In this document: piece by piece, positions 9,295 to 18,145 of the stretch
Position numbering within the stretch: the stretch's first letter is position 1
Layout: every line of letters starts with the position of its first letter
Source of the DNA: an uncultured Ilumatobacter sp.
GTDB lineage: Bacteria > Actinomycetota > Acidimicrobiia > Acidimicrobiales > Ilumatobacteraceae
Length of the DNA: 64,000 bases
NCBI GenBank assembly: GCA_905182555.1
Contig: CAJJBX010000017.1
Span: forward strand, 36,430-100,429
Reading direction: 5' to 3'
The notes under the pieces: model-generated
The model's database searches: none
The model's input: the letters and a program-made list of their open reading frames with translations, nothing else
What the model was told of the DNA's origin: nothing
Program-made: the position numbers and the translations under genes

Positions 9295-10474
9295 TTAACG
9301 GAAGCCGGCGCCGCTGACCTTCTCGACCGCAAGGACGGTCGTTTCCGGAATCGCTTCGAGCCGCTCACGCGGGATCGGCTTGCCCGACACCACTGAGTAG
9401 CCGTACGTGCCAACTTCAATCCGGGCCAACGCCTCGTCGATGTCGCCAATGGACTGGCGAGCCTGGCCCGACAGCAGCCGATCAAGATCGCGCTGGACGA
9501 CCATCGTGTCTCCTTCGCCACCCTCGTCGTCGAACTGAACATCGCCCATTTCGCCGTCTTCGATCAGCGAGATCGCTTCCTCTTCGAGGCGGGTTGCGCG
9601 AAGCAGTTCACCGGCACGTCGTGCGAGCAGTTCGTCCTTTTGCGCTTTGAGGAACTTGACATCGAAGTCCTTCGTGTACGCAATGCCGTCTTTGCTCGTG
9701 CCGCGTGGCTTTGGCACCTCGACGACTTCTGGGACATCATTCGAAAGCAGCGACGGGAACGGTGTCTTCTTCTCTTTGATCTTCGGTGCGAGCTTCGGCG
9801 GCACAGTCTGTATTGGCCGCGGGGTCGCTGGGTCGACAGCTTTCTTTGCCGCCGACTTCTTCGATGCGACCTTCTTCGATGCGACCTTCTTCGATGCGAC
9901 CTTCTTCGATGCGGTTTTTTGCACTGCTGCCTTCTTCGATGCGGTCGTATTCACTGCTGCCTTCTTCACTGCTGCCTCCCTCACTGCTGCCTTTTTGGCA
10001 ACCGCCTTCTTCGCAGCCGTCTTCTTCACTGCTGCCTTTTTGGCAACCGCCTTCTTCGCAGCCGTCTTCTTCACTGCTGCCTTTTTGGCAACCGTCTTCT
10101 TCGCAACCGTCTTCTTGGCAGCCGTCTTCTTGCAGCCGGTCTTCTTCACTGCTGCCTTTTTGGCAACCGCCTTCTTCGCAGCCGTCTTTTTCACCACGGG
10201 CTTCTTCGCTGCCGTCTTCTTGGCAACAGGCCTTTTTGGCAACCGCCTTCTTCGCAGCCGTCTTTTTCACCACGGGCTTCTTCGCTGCCGTCTTGTTCGC
10301 AGCGGTCTTCTTCGCAACCGTCTTCTTGGCAGCCGTCTTTGAGACGGTCGGCTTCCGCGCTGCCTTTTTCGCTACTGCCTGCTTGATGACAGGCCTCTTC
10401 GCGACCGCCTTCTTCGCTGCCGTCTTCTTGGCAACAGACTTCTTTGCGGATTTCGACGATTTCGGTGCGGCCAT
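9295..10474 (-). CDS. DksA/TraR-like protein with long Lys-Ala (histone H1-like) tail; frameshifted
   Basis: Two overlapping frames together encode one protein. The first (from ATG 10474, MAAPKSSKSAKKSVAKK) runs as a Lys/Ala repeat to about 10230, then needs a one-base correction near the AAAAAGGCCT run to enter the second (KRPVAKKTAAKKPVV), which continues to the stop at 9295. The joined product is about 390 aa. The C-terminal ~110 residues are DksA/TraR-like: FLKAQKDELLARRAGELL helix, acidic coil and GTYGYSVVSGKPIPRERLEAIP. In typical members this last part is a C4 zinc finger; here the cysteines are Ser/Val/Thr. Basic (A/V)AKK tails resemble mycobacterial HupB or H1 DNA-binding tails. It lies between ileS and lspA. 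Confidence 0.85.
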
Positions 10475-10566
10475 GAGCGCTCCTTGTGGCGTTATTGAGC
10501 GCCGGACTATACCTGAACAGGTGTGCGATTGCGACGGTCATACCGACGTCACAAGTTCACGAACTT

Positions 10567-13500
10567 TCAGCCTTCAGGTGCGCGTGCCACCCTGATCGAA
10601 GGATCACTCTCTTCGTCGACGCTCAGGTTCGTGGTGACTGATGTGGCCAGCGTCTCGGCGCTGATCAGGGTTTCGTGTTCTGATACGGCGTCGAGCCACA
10701 TCTGCGGCGCGACAATTGTGAGGTCAATCCTGTCCGACACCTTAAGCTCTGCGTCGCGACGGGCCTGCTGCACCAGGCGCACCAGGTCACGGGCGCGGCC
10801 CTCAATTTCGAGTTCGTCGGTCACCTCGATGTCGAGAGCGATCACTCCGACCGACTTACTGAGCCCCGTGCTCGCCTGCCCTTCACCGAGATCATCACTC
10901 GCAACGAGGGCGAGGGTGTACTCCCCCTCCAACAGCTCAACGCCGCCGACGACCACGCGCAGACCATTTGGCCCGTCCGTGCTCGACCACTCACCCGATT
11001 TGTGCGCCTTGATGACGTTCTGAACATTCTTGCCGAGCCGCGGCCCGAGCGCCTTGGGGACAAGTTGCAACTGCTCGGTAGCAACAGATGCGACGTCGTC
11101 GGTCAACACGACGTTGCGCACATTGACCTCATCAGAGATCAGCGCAGTGAAGTCGGCGAGTCGAGCCGCATCAGGAGTCGCCACCGTCAAAGAATTAAGC
11201 GGGAGACGGACACGCCGCTTGTTTGCCTTGCGAACCGACAGCGTGGAGGAACAGACGTCACGGACCAGATCCATCGAGGCAACCAGGTCGTCATTGGCCG
11301 GGAGTTCGTCTGCAGACGGCCAGTCGTGCAGGTGAACTGAACGAGCCGCATCGCCTGCTTCCGCGCTCATGCCTTCGTGGATGGCTTCAGAGATGAACGG
11401 CAACAGCGGAGCCGTCACCCGGACGAGGATCGACAACACCGTATGCATTGTGTCGATGGCGTCGTGGTCGCCATCCCAGAAACGGCTCCGGCTGCGCCGC
11501 ACGTACCAGTTGGTCAGAACGTCGAGATAGCCCCGAACGTGTTGGCAGGCAGCGAACAGGTCGTAGGCGTCAAGCGACGCCGTGGTATCAACGACCAAGT
11601 CGCGCGTCTTGGCCAGCACGTACTGGTCAAGCACGTTGGTCGAGTCGGTCCGCAATTGGCCCTGATAGCCGGCGGCGTTGGCATACAAGGTCAGGAAGTA
11701 CCAGGAATTCCAGAGCGGCAGAAGCACGTGCCGCACGGTTTCGCGCATCCCATTCTCGGTGACCATTCCATCGCCCCCGCGCAGGATCGCCGAGCTGAGG
11801 AGATGCCAACGCATTGCGTCGGCGCCGTGCGCATCGAACATCTCCCGCGGGTCTGGATAGTTGTTCAGCGACTTCGACATTTTCGCTCCGTCGTCGCCGA
11901 GCACAATGCCGTGGCTCACGCAGTTCGAGAACGCAGGCCGGTCAAACAGTGCTGTGGCCAGAACGTGCAGCGTGTAAAACCAGCCGCGGGTCTGGCCGAT
12001 GTACTCGACAATGAAGTCGCCGGGATAGTGGTTCTCGAACCAGTCCTGGTTCTCGAAGGGGTAATGCACTTGAGCAAACGGCATCGACCCCGACTCGAAC
12101 CAGCAATCGAGCACCTCGGGTACCCGGCGCATCATCGACTTTCCAGACGGGTCGTCCGGATTGGGGCGTACGAGGTCGTCGACTTTCGGTCGGTGCAGGT
12201 CGGTCACGGTCCCTCCCCCAAGACAATCAGCAAAGTCAGCTTCGAGTTGAGCTAGGGACCCGTAGACGTCGAGTCGTGGGAAATCTGGGTTGTCGGATTT
12301 CCACACCGGAATTGGCGAACCCCAGAATCGGTTACGGCTGATCGCCCAATCACGGGCGTTCTCGATCCACTTGCCGAAGCTGCCTTCCTTGATGTGCGCT
12401 GGCTGCCACGTGATGTCCTTGTTCAGTTCGACCATGCGGTCACGGAACGCTGTGACCTCGACAAACCACGACGAGATGGCCCGATAAACCAGGGGCTGCG
12501 CACAGCGCCAGCAGTGCGGGTACGAGTGGTCGTACGTGGCGTGGCGCACAAGAACACCGCCGTCGGCCAGTGATCCGCGTGCCTTCAGGTCAACGATGAT
12601 CTGCTTGTTGGCTTCAAATACATGCGTGCCGACGTAGTCGGTGACCTCGGCGGTATAGCAGCCGTGCTCGTCCATGGGACACAGCGTGGGGATGTCTGCC
12701 TCGATGCAGGCGATCTGGTCGTCTTCGCCAAAGCCGGGCGCCATGTGCACGATGCCCGTGCCGTCTTCGGTCGAGACGAAGTCGGCACCCAGTACCTGCC
12801 AGGCGTTCTGGGTGCCGTGCAGCTCAGTGTCGGTGAAATAGTCGAAGATCGGCGTGTAGCGGCGACCGATGAGGTCGGTGCCCTTGAGCGTGTCGACACG
12901 CTCAGCCGCACCGAATTCAGCCTCGTGGTTGCCGACCAGGGCGTCGGCGATGATGTATCGCTGGCCGTCCTGTTCGAGCACTGCGTAATCGATGTCGGGG
13001 CCAACTGCAAGCGCCAGGTTCGACGGCAACGTCCAAGGTGTGGTGGTCCACGCGACCATCTTTTCACCGCTGTCGAGCGTGAAGGCAACGGTGACAGAAG
13101 GGTCCTGACGGTCCTTGTACGTGTCGTCCATTCGGGTTTCGGTGTTGGACAGCGGCGTCTCGCAGCGCCAGCAGTAGGCCAGTACTCGAAAGCCCTCATA
13201 GATCAGGCCTTTATCGTGCAGCGTTTTGAACGCCCACATGACGCTCTCCATGTATGTGAGGTCAAGAGTCTTGTAGTCGTTTTCGAAGTCGACCCAGCGG
13301 GCCTGGCGACCAACGTAACTGCGCCACTGATCGGTGTACTGCAGGACACTCGAGCGACACGCCTCGTTAAACTTGTCAATGCCAAACGCAGCGATTTCAG
13401 GGTGCCCAGAGATGCCAAGTTCTTGTTCGGCCTTGACCTCAGCGGGCAGGCCGTGACAGTCCCAGCCGAAGCGTCGTTCGACGCGCTTGCCGCGCATCGT

Positions 13501-13731
13501 CTGATAGCGCGGGATCGCGTCTTTGACGTACCCCGTCAGAAGATGGCCGTAGTGCGGCGTCCCGTTTGCGAAGGGTGGGCCGTCGTAGAAGACGAACTCG
13601 TTGTCACCGCTCGTTCCAGCATCACGCTGATCGATCGACGCCTGGAACGTGTTATCGGCCTCCCAGCCTTGAAGAATCTTCTCCTCAAGCTGCGGGAAGT
13701 TCGGTTGGGGGTCGACTTCTGGGTAGGACAC
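10567..13731 (-). CDS. ileS: Isoleucyl-tRNA synthetase
   Basis: Charges tRNA-Ile. Class I synthetase of 1054 aa, the long actinobacterial/eukaryote-like IleS type. The HIGH motif is HYGH (60-63) in [21 protein letters not shown] is intact near 618 ([14 protein letters not shown]). The CP1 editing domain lies between ([15 protein letters not shown]). The C-terminal tRNA-binding half includes [10 protein letters not shown]. No T-box leader fits in the 61 bases upstream. It lies between divIVA and the DksA-like gene. Confidence 0.98.
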   Translation of the reverse strand: MSYPEVDPQPNFPQLEEKILQGWEADNTFQASIDQRDAGTSGDNEFVFYDGPPFANGTPHYGHLLTGYVKDAIPRYQTMRGKRVERRFGWDCHGLPAEVKAEQELGISGHPEIAAFGIDKFNEACRSSVLQYTDQWRSYVGRQARWVDFENDYKTLDLTYMESVMWAFKTLHDKGLIYEGFRVLAYCWRCETPLSNTETRMDDTYKDRQDPSVTVAFTLDSGEKMVAWTTTPWTLPSNLALAVGPDIDYAVLEQDGQRYIIADALVGNHEAEFGAAERVDTLKGTDLIGRRYTPIFDYFTDTELHGTQNAWQVLGADFVSTEDGTGIVHMAPGFGEDDQIACIEADIPTLCPMDEHGCYTAEVTDYVGTHVFEANKQIIVDLKARGSLADGGVLVRHATYDHSYPHCWRCAQPLVYRAISSWFVEVTAFRDRMVELNKDITWQPAHIKEGSFGKWIENARDWAISRNRFWGSPIPVWKSDNPDFPRLDVYGSLAQLEADFADCLGGGTVTDLHRPKVDDLVRPNPDDPSGKSMMRRVPEVLDCWFESGSMPFAQVHYPFENQDWFENHYPGDFIVEYIGQTRGWFYTLHVLATALFDRPAFSNCVSHGIVLGDDGAKMSKSLNNYPDPREMFDAHGADAMRWHLLSSAILRGGDGMVTENGMRETVRHVLLPLWNSWYFLTLYANAAGYQGQLRTDSTNVLDQYVLAKTRDLVVDTTASLDAYDLFAACQHVRGYLDVLTNWYVRRSRSRFWDGDHDAIDTMHTVLSILVRVTAPLLPFISEAIHEGMSAEAGDAARSVHLHDWPSADELPANDDLVASMDLVRDVCSSTLSVRKANKRRVRLPLNSLTVATPDAARLADFTALISDEVNVRNVVLTDDVASVATEQLQLVPKALGPRLGKNVQNVIKAHKSGEWSSTDGPNGLRVVVGGVELLEGEYTLALVASDDLGEGQASTGLSKSVGVIALDIEVTDELEIEGRARDLVRLVQQARRDAELKVSDRIDLTIVAPQMWLDAVSEHETLISAETLATSVTTNLSVDEESDPSIRVARAPEG

Positions 13732-13792
13732 CCCAAAACTCTATCGACCTGCTCTGCCCTGGCAGCGGCCCGTTTCGGCGCCAGCCGACGGC

Positions 13793-14773
13793 TCAGTCGT
13801 TGTCGCGGTCGTTGTCGCGGTCGTTATCGCCGTCGAAGCCGAACTTCATGGGCAGGTCAGCGCCTGCGTCATCCTCGTCGTCTGGCAACCAGAGCTCTTC
13901 GCTCTCCGTCGGATCATCGAGCGCCATCGCTGAATTGTCAAGCGCAACCGTTGGATCATCGGCGGCGTCCGCCTGCGGCTCAGAAGCCGTCGCTGTGGCC
14001 GAGTCATCGTCAGCGCCTGCAGCCACTACTGGCCCTGCTTCCACGATGCCTTCGGTCGCAGCCGACAGCAGTGGACGGCGCGACTCGCCGAGGCCGCTGG
14101 GGACCCGCTCCGTGAGCTCCACGATTTCGTTCGCAGCATCGCGGAGGCGGCTGCGCTGAGCGACAAGGAACTGTTCCATGTGATCGACGTCAGACTCGAG
14201 GAAGTCACGGCGCGCCATCAGCGAGTTGACCTCGCCAGCAAGTTCATTCTTTTCGTGTTCGCCAGCCTTGCGAGCTTCGGCGCGAGCCTCTATCAGTAGC
14301 GCCTGCGCAGCAGCACGACTGGACTCGACAGCGCCAGCAACTTCGGATTCGGCTTCGGCGCGGACGCGCTGGGCTTCGACATGAGCCTCTGCAACGGCGG
14401 TGTCAGCGGTGCGCTGCGCGAGCAGCAGGGTGCGGCTGATCATCGCGGACTGGTCAACAGTGACGTCGATCGATGGCTCCGCTGCAGGAACTGCGAGAGC
14501 CTCCGGGGTCGCGGAGATCGCTGGAGTTCCTTCGATGATCGTCGACCGTTCCATCTCGGCACTGGCGTAGGACTGCGACGCAGCATCGCTGGAGAGCTCG
14601 TGCAGGCGGGCCGCAGCGGCACGCGCCCGCGCTTCCATTGCGGTCGACTGATTTTGCGCCTGTTCGAGTTCGTCAGCGACTGCACTGAGGAACACCTGCA
14701 CCTGTTCGGGATCGAGCCCTCGTCTGACAGTTGCGAACTGTGCGGTTCTGACGCGTTGCGGATTCATGTCCAT
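13793..14773 (-). CDS. divIVA: DivIVA domain protein (Wag31-like)
   Basis: 326 aa. The N-terminus (MNPQRVRTAQFATVRRGLDPEQVQVFLSAVADEL, residues about 3-36) is the DivIVA-type lipid-binding and dimer region; the rest is coiled coil (about 100-215, Ala/Glu/Arg-rich heptads) followed by an acidic low-complexity tail that ends in a repeated RDND unit. In actinobacteria such proteins mark curved membrane and direct polar growth or septation. The position after sepF matches the usual actinobacterial order. The alternative Met3 start is equally possible. Confidence 0.88.
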   Translation of the reverse strand: MDMNPQRVRTAQFATVRRGLDPEQVQVFLSAVADELEQAQNQSTAMEARARAAAARLHELSSDAASQSYASAEMERSTIIEGTPAISATPEALAVPAAEPSIDVTVDQSAMISRTLLLAQRTADTAVAEAHVEAQRVRAEAESEVAGAVESSRAAAQALLIEARAEARKAGEHEKNELAGEVNSLMARRDFLESDVDHMEQFLVAQRSRLRDAANEIVELTERVPSGLGESRRPLLSAATEGIVEAGPVVAAGADDDSATATASEPQADAADDPTVALDNSAMALDDPTESEELWLPDDEDDAGADLPMKFGFDGDNDRDNDRDND

Positions 14774-14817
14774 GAAACGTCTCCCTCAGACGCTGCGCCC
14801 CATTGTGGCAACAGCAC

Positions 14818-15402
14818 TCAATCGTCGTATTCGTCGTACCGCTGCTGCGGCGGCTTCAGCAAATAGACACCGGTGGCCACCTTTTCCATCGATCCGTCCA
14901 TGGCATAACAGATGCCGCTGGCGAAGTCGATCAGGCGGCGGGCAACGCCACGATCAGCCCCCTCGAGGTTCATGATCACCGGCTGGCCATCTTTGAACTT
15001 GTCGGCGACTTCTTGCGCTTGGTCAAAACGACGCGGGCGTACTGTGTGCGGTTCCATGGATCCTCCAGGAACACTGCGCAGCGCTGGCTGCTGGGGCGGT
15101 TGAGGTTGACTATTCGGGCGGATTTGAACGCCGGAATTGTCGCGATGAGCGGCATTGTCGGCACGCGGCCGGCGAGCTGCTGCCGATGCGTCGAAATCAC
15201 GTGATGGGAAGCTCGGTCGTGGCGCCACAGCGTCGACGGTGAACTCGGCTTCTCGGCCGAGTTGACGTTGACCACGCGGGTCGGGTTCACGCGCGCCGCG
15301 CTGGCGCGGCGGCGCCTCCGGCTCGTCGTAATCGTCGTAATCGTCGTATGTGTCGTCAGGACCAAGACCCAGGTAGTCCATGGTCCGTTTCCAGATGGGC
15401 AT
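14818..15402 (-). CDS. sepF: Cell division protein SepF
   Basis: FtsZ membrane anchor. I place the start at 15402 (MPIWKRTMDYLGLG), not the in-frame codon at 15465: an AGGAGG lies 5 bases upstream, and the start then encodes the amphipathic membrane-binding helix. A disordered linker follows, with a striking DDTYDDYDDYDE stretch and Pro/Gln-rich sequence. The globular SepF domain covers about 110-190: RRFDQAQEVADKFKDGQPVIMNL, GADRGVARRLIDFASG and the closing VATGVYLLKP. The protein is 194 aa. It is placed between yggS and divIVA as in other actinobacteria. Confidence 0.95.
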   Translation of the reverse strand: MPIWKRTMDYLGLGPDDTYDDYDDYDEPEAPPRQRGAREPDPRGQRQLGREAEFTVDAVAPRPSFPSRDFDASAAARRPRADNAAHRDNSGVQIRPNSQPQPPQQPALRSVPGGSMEPHTVRPRRFDQAQEVADKFKDGQPVIMNLEGADRGVARRLIDFASGICYAMDGSMEKVATGVYLLKPPQQRYDEYDD

Positions 15403-15407
15403 GCAAT

Positions 15408-15413
15408 CCTCCT
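15408..15413 (-). promoter_or_regulatory. Ribosome binding site that fixes the sepF start
   Basis: AGGAGG on the minus strand, 5 bases before the ATG at 15402. It is the reason for preferring that start over the upstream in-frame codon at 15465. Confidence 0.75.
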
Positions 15414-15477
15414 GCTCGGTGTGAGGATAGCTCACGCGCCACGTCGGAACGCGGACACGTCGCAATGGATTTGAAGA

Positions 15478-16143
15478 TCATTGTGCTGGACGTTGTCCAA
15501 AGAGCGCGCTCCCGACGCGCACTTCGGTCGAGCCGCATTCGATCGCAATGTCGAGGTCGCCCGACATCCCCATCGAACACACTTCCAGACCGTGGTCATC
15601 GACAAGCCCACGAACCGTCTGGAATGCCAGTCGGGTTGCCTCTGATGAGCTTCCGGTCGGCCCAACGGTCATCAGCCCTCGAACGTCGAGGCCCATCGCA
15701 CGGGCGTGCTTGAGCAGCGTCGGCACGTCAGCCGGCAAGCAGCCGCCTTTCTGCTCCTCCCCCGTTGCGTTCACCTGAAGCAGGATCTTGCCCCCTGGCA
15801 TTCGCTTGGCAACCTCGTCAACAAGCGATAGCCGGTCGATCGTGGCCAACACGGTGACGAGGTGAGCAAGCTGGCGAACTTTGTTCGACTGCAAGCGACC
15901 AATGAAGTGCACGTCGACACCGGTGGCTTCAATGACAGCTTCCTTGGACAGCAAATCTTGGGCATAGTTCTCGCCGATTGAGCGGCACCCTGCTGCAGCC
16001 GCAGCGGTGACTGCTGCATCGGAAAACCCCTTGGTCACTGCGATGACCTCGACGGGGTGCCGCCATGTCCGTTCGACCGCGTCGATTTGTGTACGCACCC
16101 TTGCGAGTCGGTTCTCGACATCAGCGACAGTGAAGGAGCTCAC
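15478..16143 (-). CDS. yggS: PLP homeostasis protein, YggS/YBL036C family
   Basis: Single-domain TIM-barrel PLP-binding protein that buffers pyridoxal phosphate; 221 aa. The PLP lysine lies in VIAVTKGFSD (about 36-40), followed by IGENYAQDLLSKE, WHFIGRLQSNK-type HFIGRLQSNKVRQL and the phosphate-binding SMGMSGDLDIAIECGSTEVRVG near the end, all intact. Its start overlaps the pgeF stop by four bases. It belongs to the ftsZ-pgeF-yggS-sepF run conserved in Gram-positive bacteria. Confidence 0.96.
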   Translation of the reverse strand: MSSFTVADVENRLARVRTQIDAVERTWRHPVEVIAVTKGFSDAAVTAAAAAGCRSIGENYAQDLLSKEAVIEATGVDVHFIGRLQSNKVRQLAHLVTVLATIDRLSLVDEVAKRMPGGKILLQVNATGEEQKGGCLPADVPTLLKHARAMGLDVRGLMTVGPTGSSSEATRLAFQTVRGLVDDHGLEVCSMGMSGDLDIAIECGSTEVRVGSALFGQRPAQ

Positions 16144-16865
16144 GGAGTCACTCTGTCATGCGATTCGACCCAAGCCACCACTGCGTGACGACCCGGTTCG
16201 ATCCTGGCTCGATGGGAAAACCAGCGATCGTTGCAGCCGGTGCAGCCACCAAGCACCGCTGCTGCGATTCCTCGCCCCCTCAATGCTGCTCGGACCGCCG
16301 CTGGCGCGTCGAGCGCCAGATGCCCGTCGGTGCTGAGCGCTGTGATCGCTGCTGGAGCACATCGAACGCCACTTGCAACCAGACCAATATCGTCAATGCT
16401 GAACTCGTAGCAGCAGGGATGGACCATCGGACCAATGACAGCTGTGGCCACCGAGTCGCCCGCATCAATCACCGCACCAACAGCCGCGTCGACCACGCCT
16501 GCTGCTAATCCTCGCCAGCCTGCGTGGGCCGCAACGACGAGCCCGGTCGCGCCGAACAGTACAATCGGAGCGCAGTCGGCTGCCCAGATCGCAATGGGTC
16601 GCCCCATTGGCTCCGAGACAATCACATCAGCAACGCCACCAAGCGGCCACGCATCAACAGCAACGGCCGAATCACTGGCAACATGAATGTCTCGCCCGTG
16701 GACTTGATCGGCCATTGTCCACCGAGTACCGGTGACCGCGTGTTGGCGAGCATGCAGCACGTCTGATTGCACCCGCGCGGGGTGCATGTCACCGTCGATG
16801 CGCTCGGTCGCCACAGCGCGAAGCCGAAACATGCCTTCGACCCGGTCAAGCAGATCGACCGCCAT
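16140..16865 (-). CDS. pgeF: Polyphenol oxidase family / peptidoglycan editing factor
   Basis: 241 aa member of the YfiH/DUF152 family, which in E. coli edits wrongly incorporated Ser in the peptidoglycan stem and elsewhere shows copper-dependent phenol oxidase or purine nucleosidase activity. Metal-site motifs are present: MADQVHGRDI, AADCAPIVLF, VVAAHAGWRGLAAG and IGPMVHPCCYEF, giving the Cys and two His ligands. It starts 12 bases after the ftsZ stop. Confidence 0.93.
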   Translation of the reverse strand: MAVDLLDRVEGMFRLRAVATERIDGDMHPARVQSDVLHARQHAVTGTRWTMADQVHGRDIHVASDSAVAVDAWPLGGVADVIVSEPMGRPIAIWAADCAPIVLFGATGLVVAAHAGWRGLAAGVVDAAVGAVIDAGDSVATAVIGPMVHPCCYEFSIDDIGLVASGVRCAPAAITALSTDGHLALDAPAAVRAALRGRGIAAAVLGGCTGCNDRWFSHRARIEPGRHAVVAWVESHDRVTP

Positions 16866-16877
16866 GGCGGCTGCGGA

Positions 16878-17975
16878 CTACTTCAGGAACGAGGGAACGT
16901 CGAAGTCGTCGTCGTCAAGCGGATCGGCCTCGGCGTTGTCTGCGAAAAGTTCGGTGATCTGTGTCGACGAGTTACGCACTCCGAGATCGTCGCTCGCTCT
17001 GTTCGACGGCGATGCCGCCGAACCCTCGACACGGTCAAAGCCTGCAGCGATGACGGTAACGCGAACTTCATCGCCCATCTCGTCGTCGATGACCGTACCA
17101 AAGATGATATTGGCGTCTTGGTGCGCAACGCCATGGATGATTTCGGCGGCCGCGTTCATCTCGAACAGACCCATGCTTGAAGGGCCGGTGATGTTGAGCA
17201 ACACGCCACGTGCACCATCGATTGCAGATTCGAGCAATGGGCTCGAGATAGCAGCCTTGGCAGCCGACATGGCACGTTCGTCACCGCTCGCCTGACCAAT
17301 ACCCATCAGGGCTGACCCGGCGTTGGAGAGAATCATTTTGACGTCCGCGAAGTCAGTGTTGATCAAGCCGGGAGTCGTGATCAAGCTGGTGATGCCAGAC
17401 ACGCCCTGCAAGAGAACTTCGTCGGCCATCTTGAATGCGTTGAGCACGCTGGTCTTGTCATTCGCAACGGTGAGCAGGCGATCGTTCGGGATGACAATCA
17501 GCGTGTCGACCTTCTCTTTCAGACGACCCACACCATTGTCAGCTTGCACCGCGCGCTTGCGCCCCTCGAAAGAGAACGGACGGGTGACGACACCAATGGT
17601 CAGTGCACCTGCTTCGCGGGCGAGCTCGGCAATCACGGGGGCCGCACCCGTACCGGTGCCGCCACCTTCGCCGGCAGTAATGAACACCATGTCGGCGCCC
17701 TTCACCATTTCTTCGATCTCTTCCTTGTGTGCTTCAGCCGCCTCGCGACCAACTTCCGGGTCGCTGCCGGCACCAAGGCCACGAGTCAGATCGCGACCGA
17801 TATCAAGCTTGACATCAGCGTCGCTCATCAGAAGCGCCTGTGCGTCGGTGTTGACCGCAATGAACTCAACGCCCTTCAAGCCGGCATCGATCATGCGGTT
17901 GACAGCATTCACGCCGCCGCCGCCGACACCGATGACCTTGATCACGGCGAGATAGTTCTGTGGAGCACCAGCCAT
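16878..17975 (-). CDS. ftsZ: Cell division GTPase FtsZ
   Basis: Tubulin-like GTPase that forms the Z ring. 365 aa. The GTP-binding signature GGGTGTG is at 104-110 ([16 protein letters not shown]), with [15 protein letters not shown] at the N-terminus and PNDRLL and the T7-loop region later. The C-terminal peptide DFDVPSFLK, which binds SepF and FtsW, is intact after an acidic linker. A good ribosome binding site (AAAGGGATC) precedes the ATG. The 154-base gap to ftsQ is the longest in the cluster and may hold its own promoter. Confidence 0.99.
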   Translation of the reverse strand: MAGAPQNYLAVIKVIGVGGGGVNAVNRMIDAGLKGVEFIAVNTDAQALLMSDADVKLDIGRDLTRGLGAGSDPEVGREAAEAHKEEIEEMVKGADMVFITAGEGGGTGTGAAPVIAELAREAGALTIGVVTRPFSFEGRKRAVQADNGVGRLKEKVDTLIVIPNDRLLTVANDKTSVLNAFKMADEVLLQGVSGITSLITTPGLINTDFADVKMILSNAGSALMGIGQASGDERAMSAAKAAISSPLLESAIDGARGVLLNITGPSSMGLFEMNAAAEIIHGVAHQDANIIFGTVIDDEMGDEVRVTVIAAGFDRVEGSAASPSNRASDDLGVRNSSTQITELFADNAEADPLDDDDFDVPSFLK

Positions 17976-18009
17976 CAGCGGATCCCTTTGAGTTGCTTCG
18001 TCAGGAGAG

Positions 18010-18129
18010 TCATGTCGTTCATCAGTATGTCATTTCCATGTGTCCGGCTCGGTATTCGATCGTGCTGATCGGGCGCCCAAGCGTCGTGAGTTATATCCTG
18101 CCAGATTTCGGCTGTTCGAGCGGGGACGG
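18010..18129 (-). promoter_or_regulatory. Possible ftsZ promoter region
   Basis: The only sizeable gap in the dcw run. On the minus strand, GGATATAACTC contains a TATAAC -10-like hexamer with TCGAAC 18 bases upstream as a weak -35. The spacing is plausible but the -35 is poor, so this is a suggestion only. Confidence 0.3.
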
Positions 18130-18145
18130 TCACAGTACGGTGACC
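18128..18145. repeat. GGTCAC-N6-GTGACC palindrome at the ftsQ 3' end
   Basis: Six-base perfect arms, with the ftsQ stop codon inside the left arm. It resembles other GGTCAC/GTGACC hairpins in intergenic sites of this window (32617, 49443, 59244). It could attenuate ftsQ read-through into ftsZ. Confidence 0.35.

Noticed and set aside
7677..9317. Long plus-strand frame antisense to rluD and lspA
   Set aside because: The minus-strand genes have intact catalytic motifs and coupled starts; the plus frame has no recognisable domain.
13732..13792. T-box leader for ileS
   Set aside because: Only 61 bases are available between divIVA-side sequence and the ileS start, and no T-box sequence is visible.
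12622..14115. Long plus-strand frame antisense to ileS and divIVA
   Set aside because: Composition is typical of the complement of a GC-rich gene, and ileS is unmistakable on the other strand.
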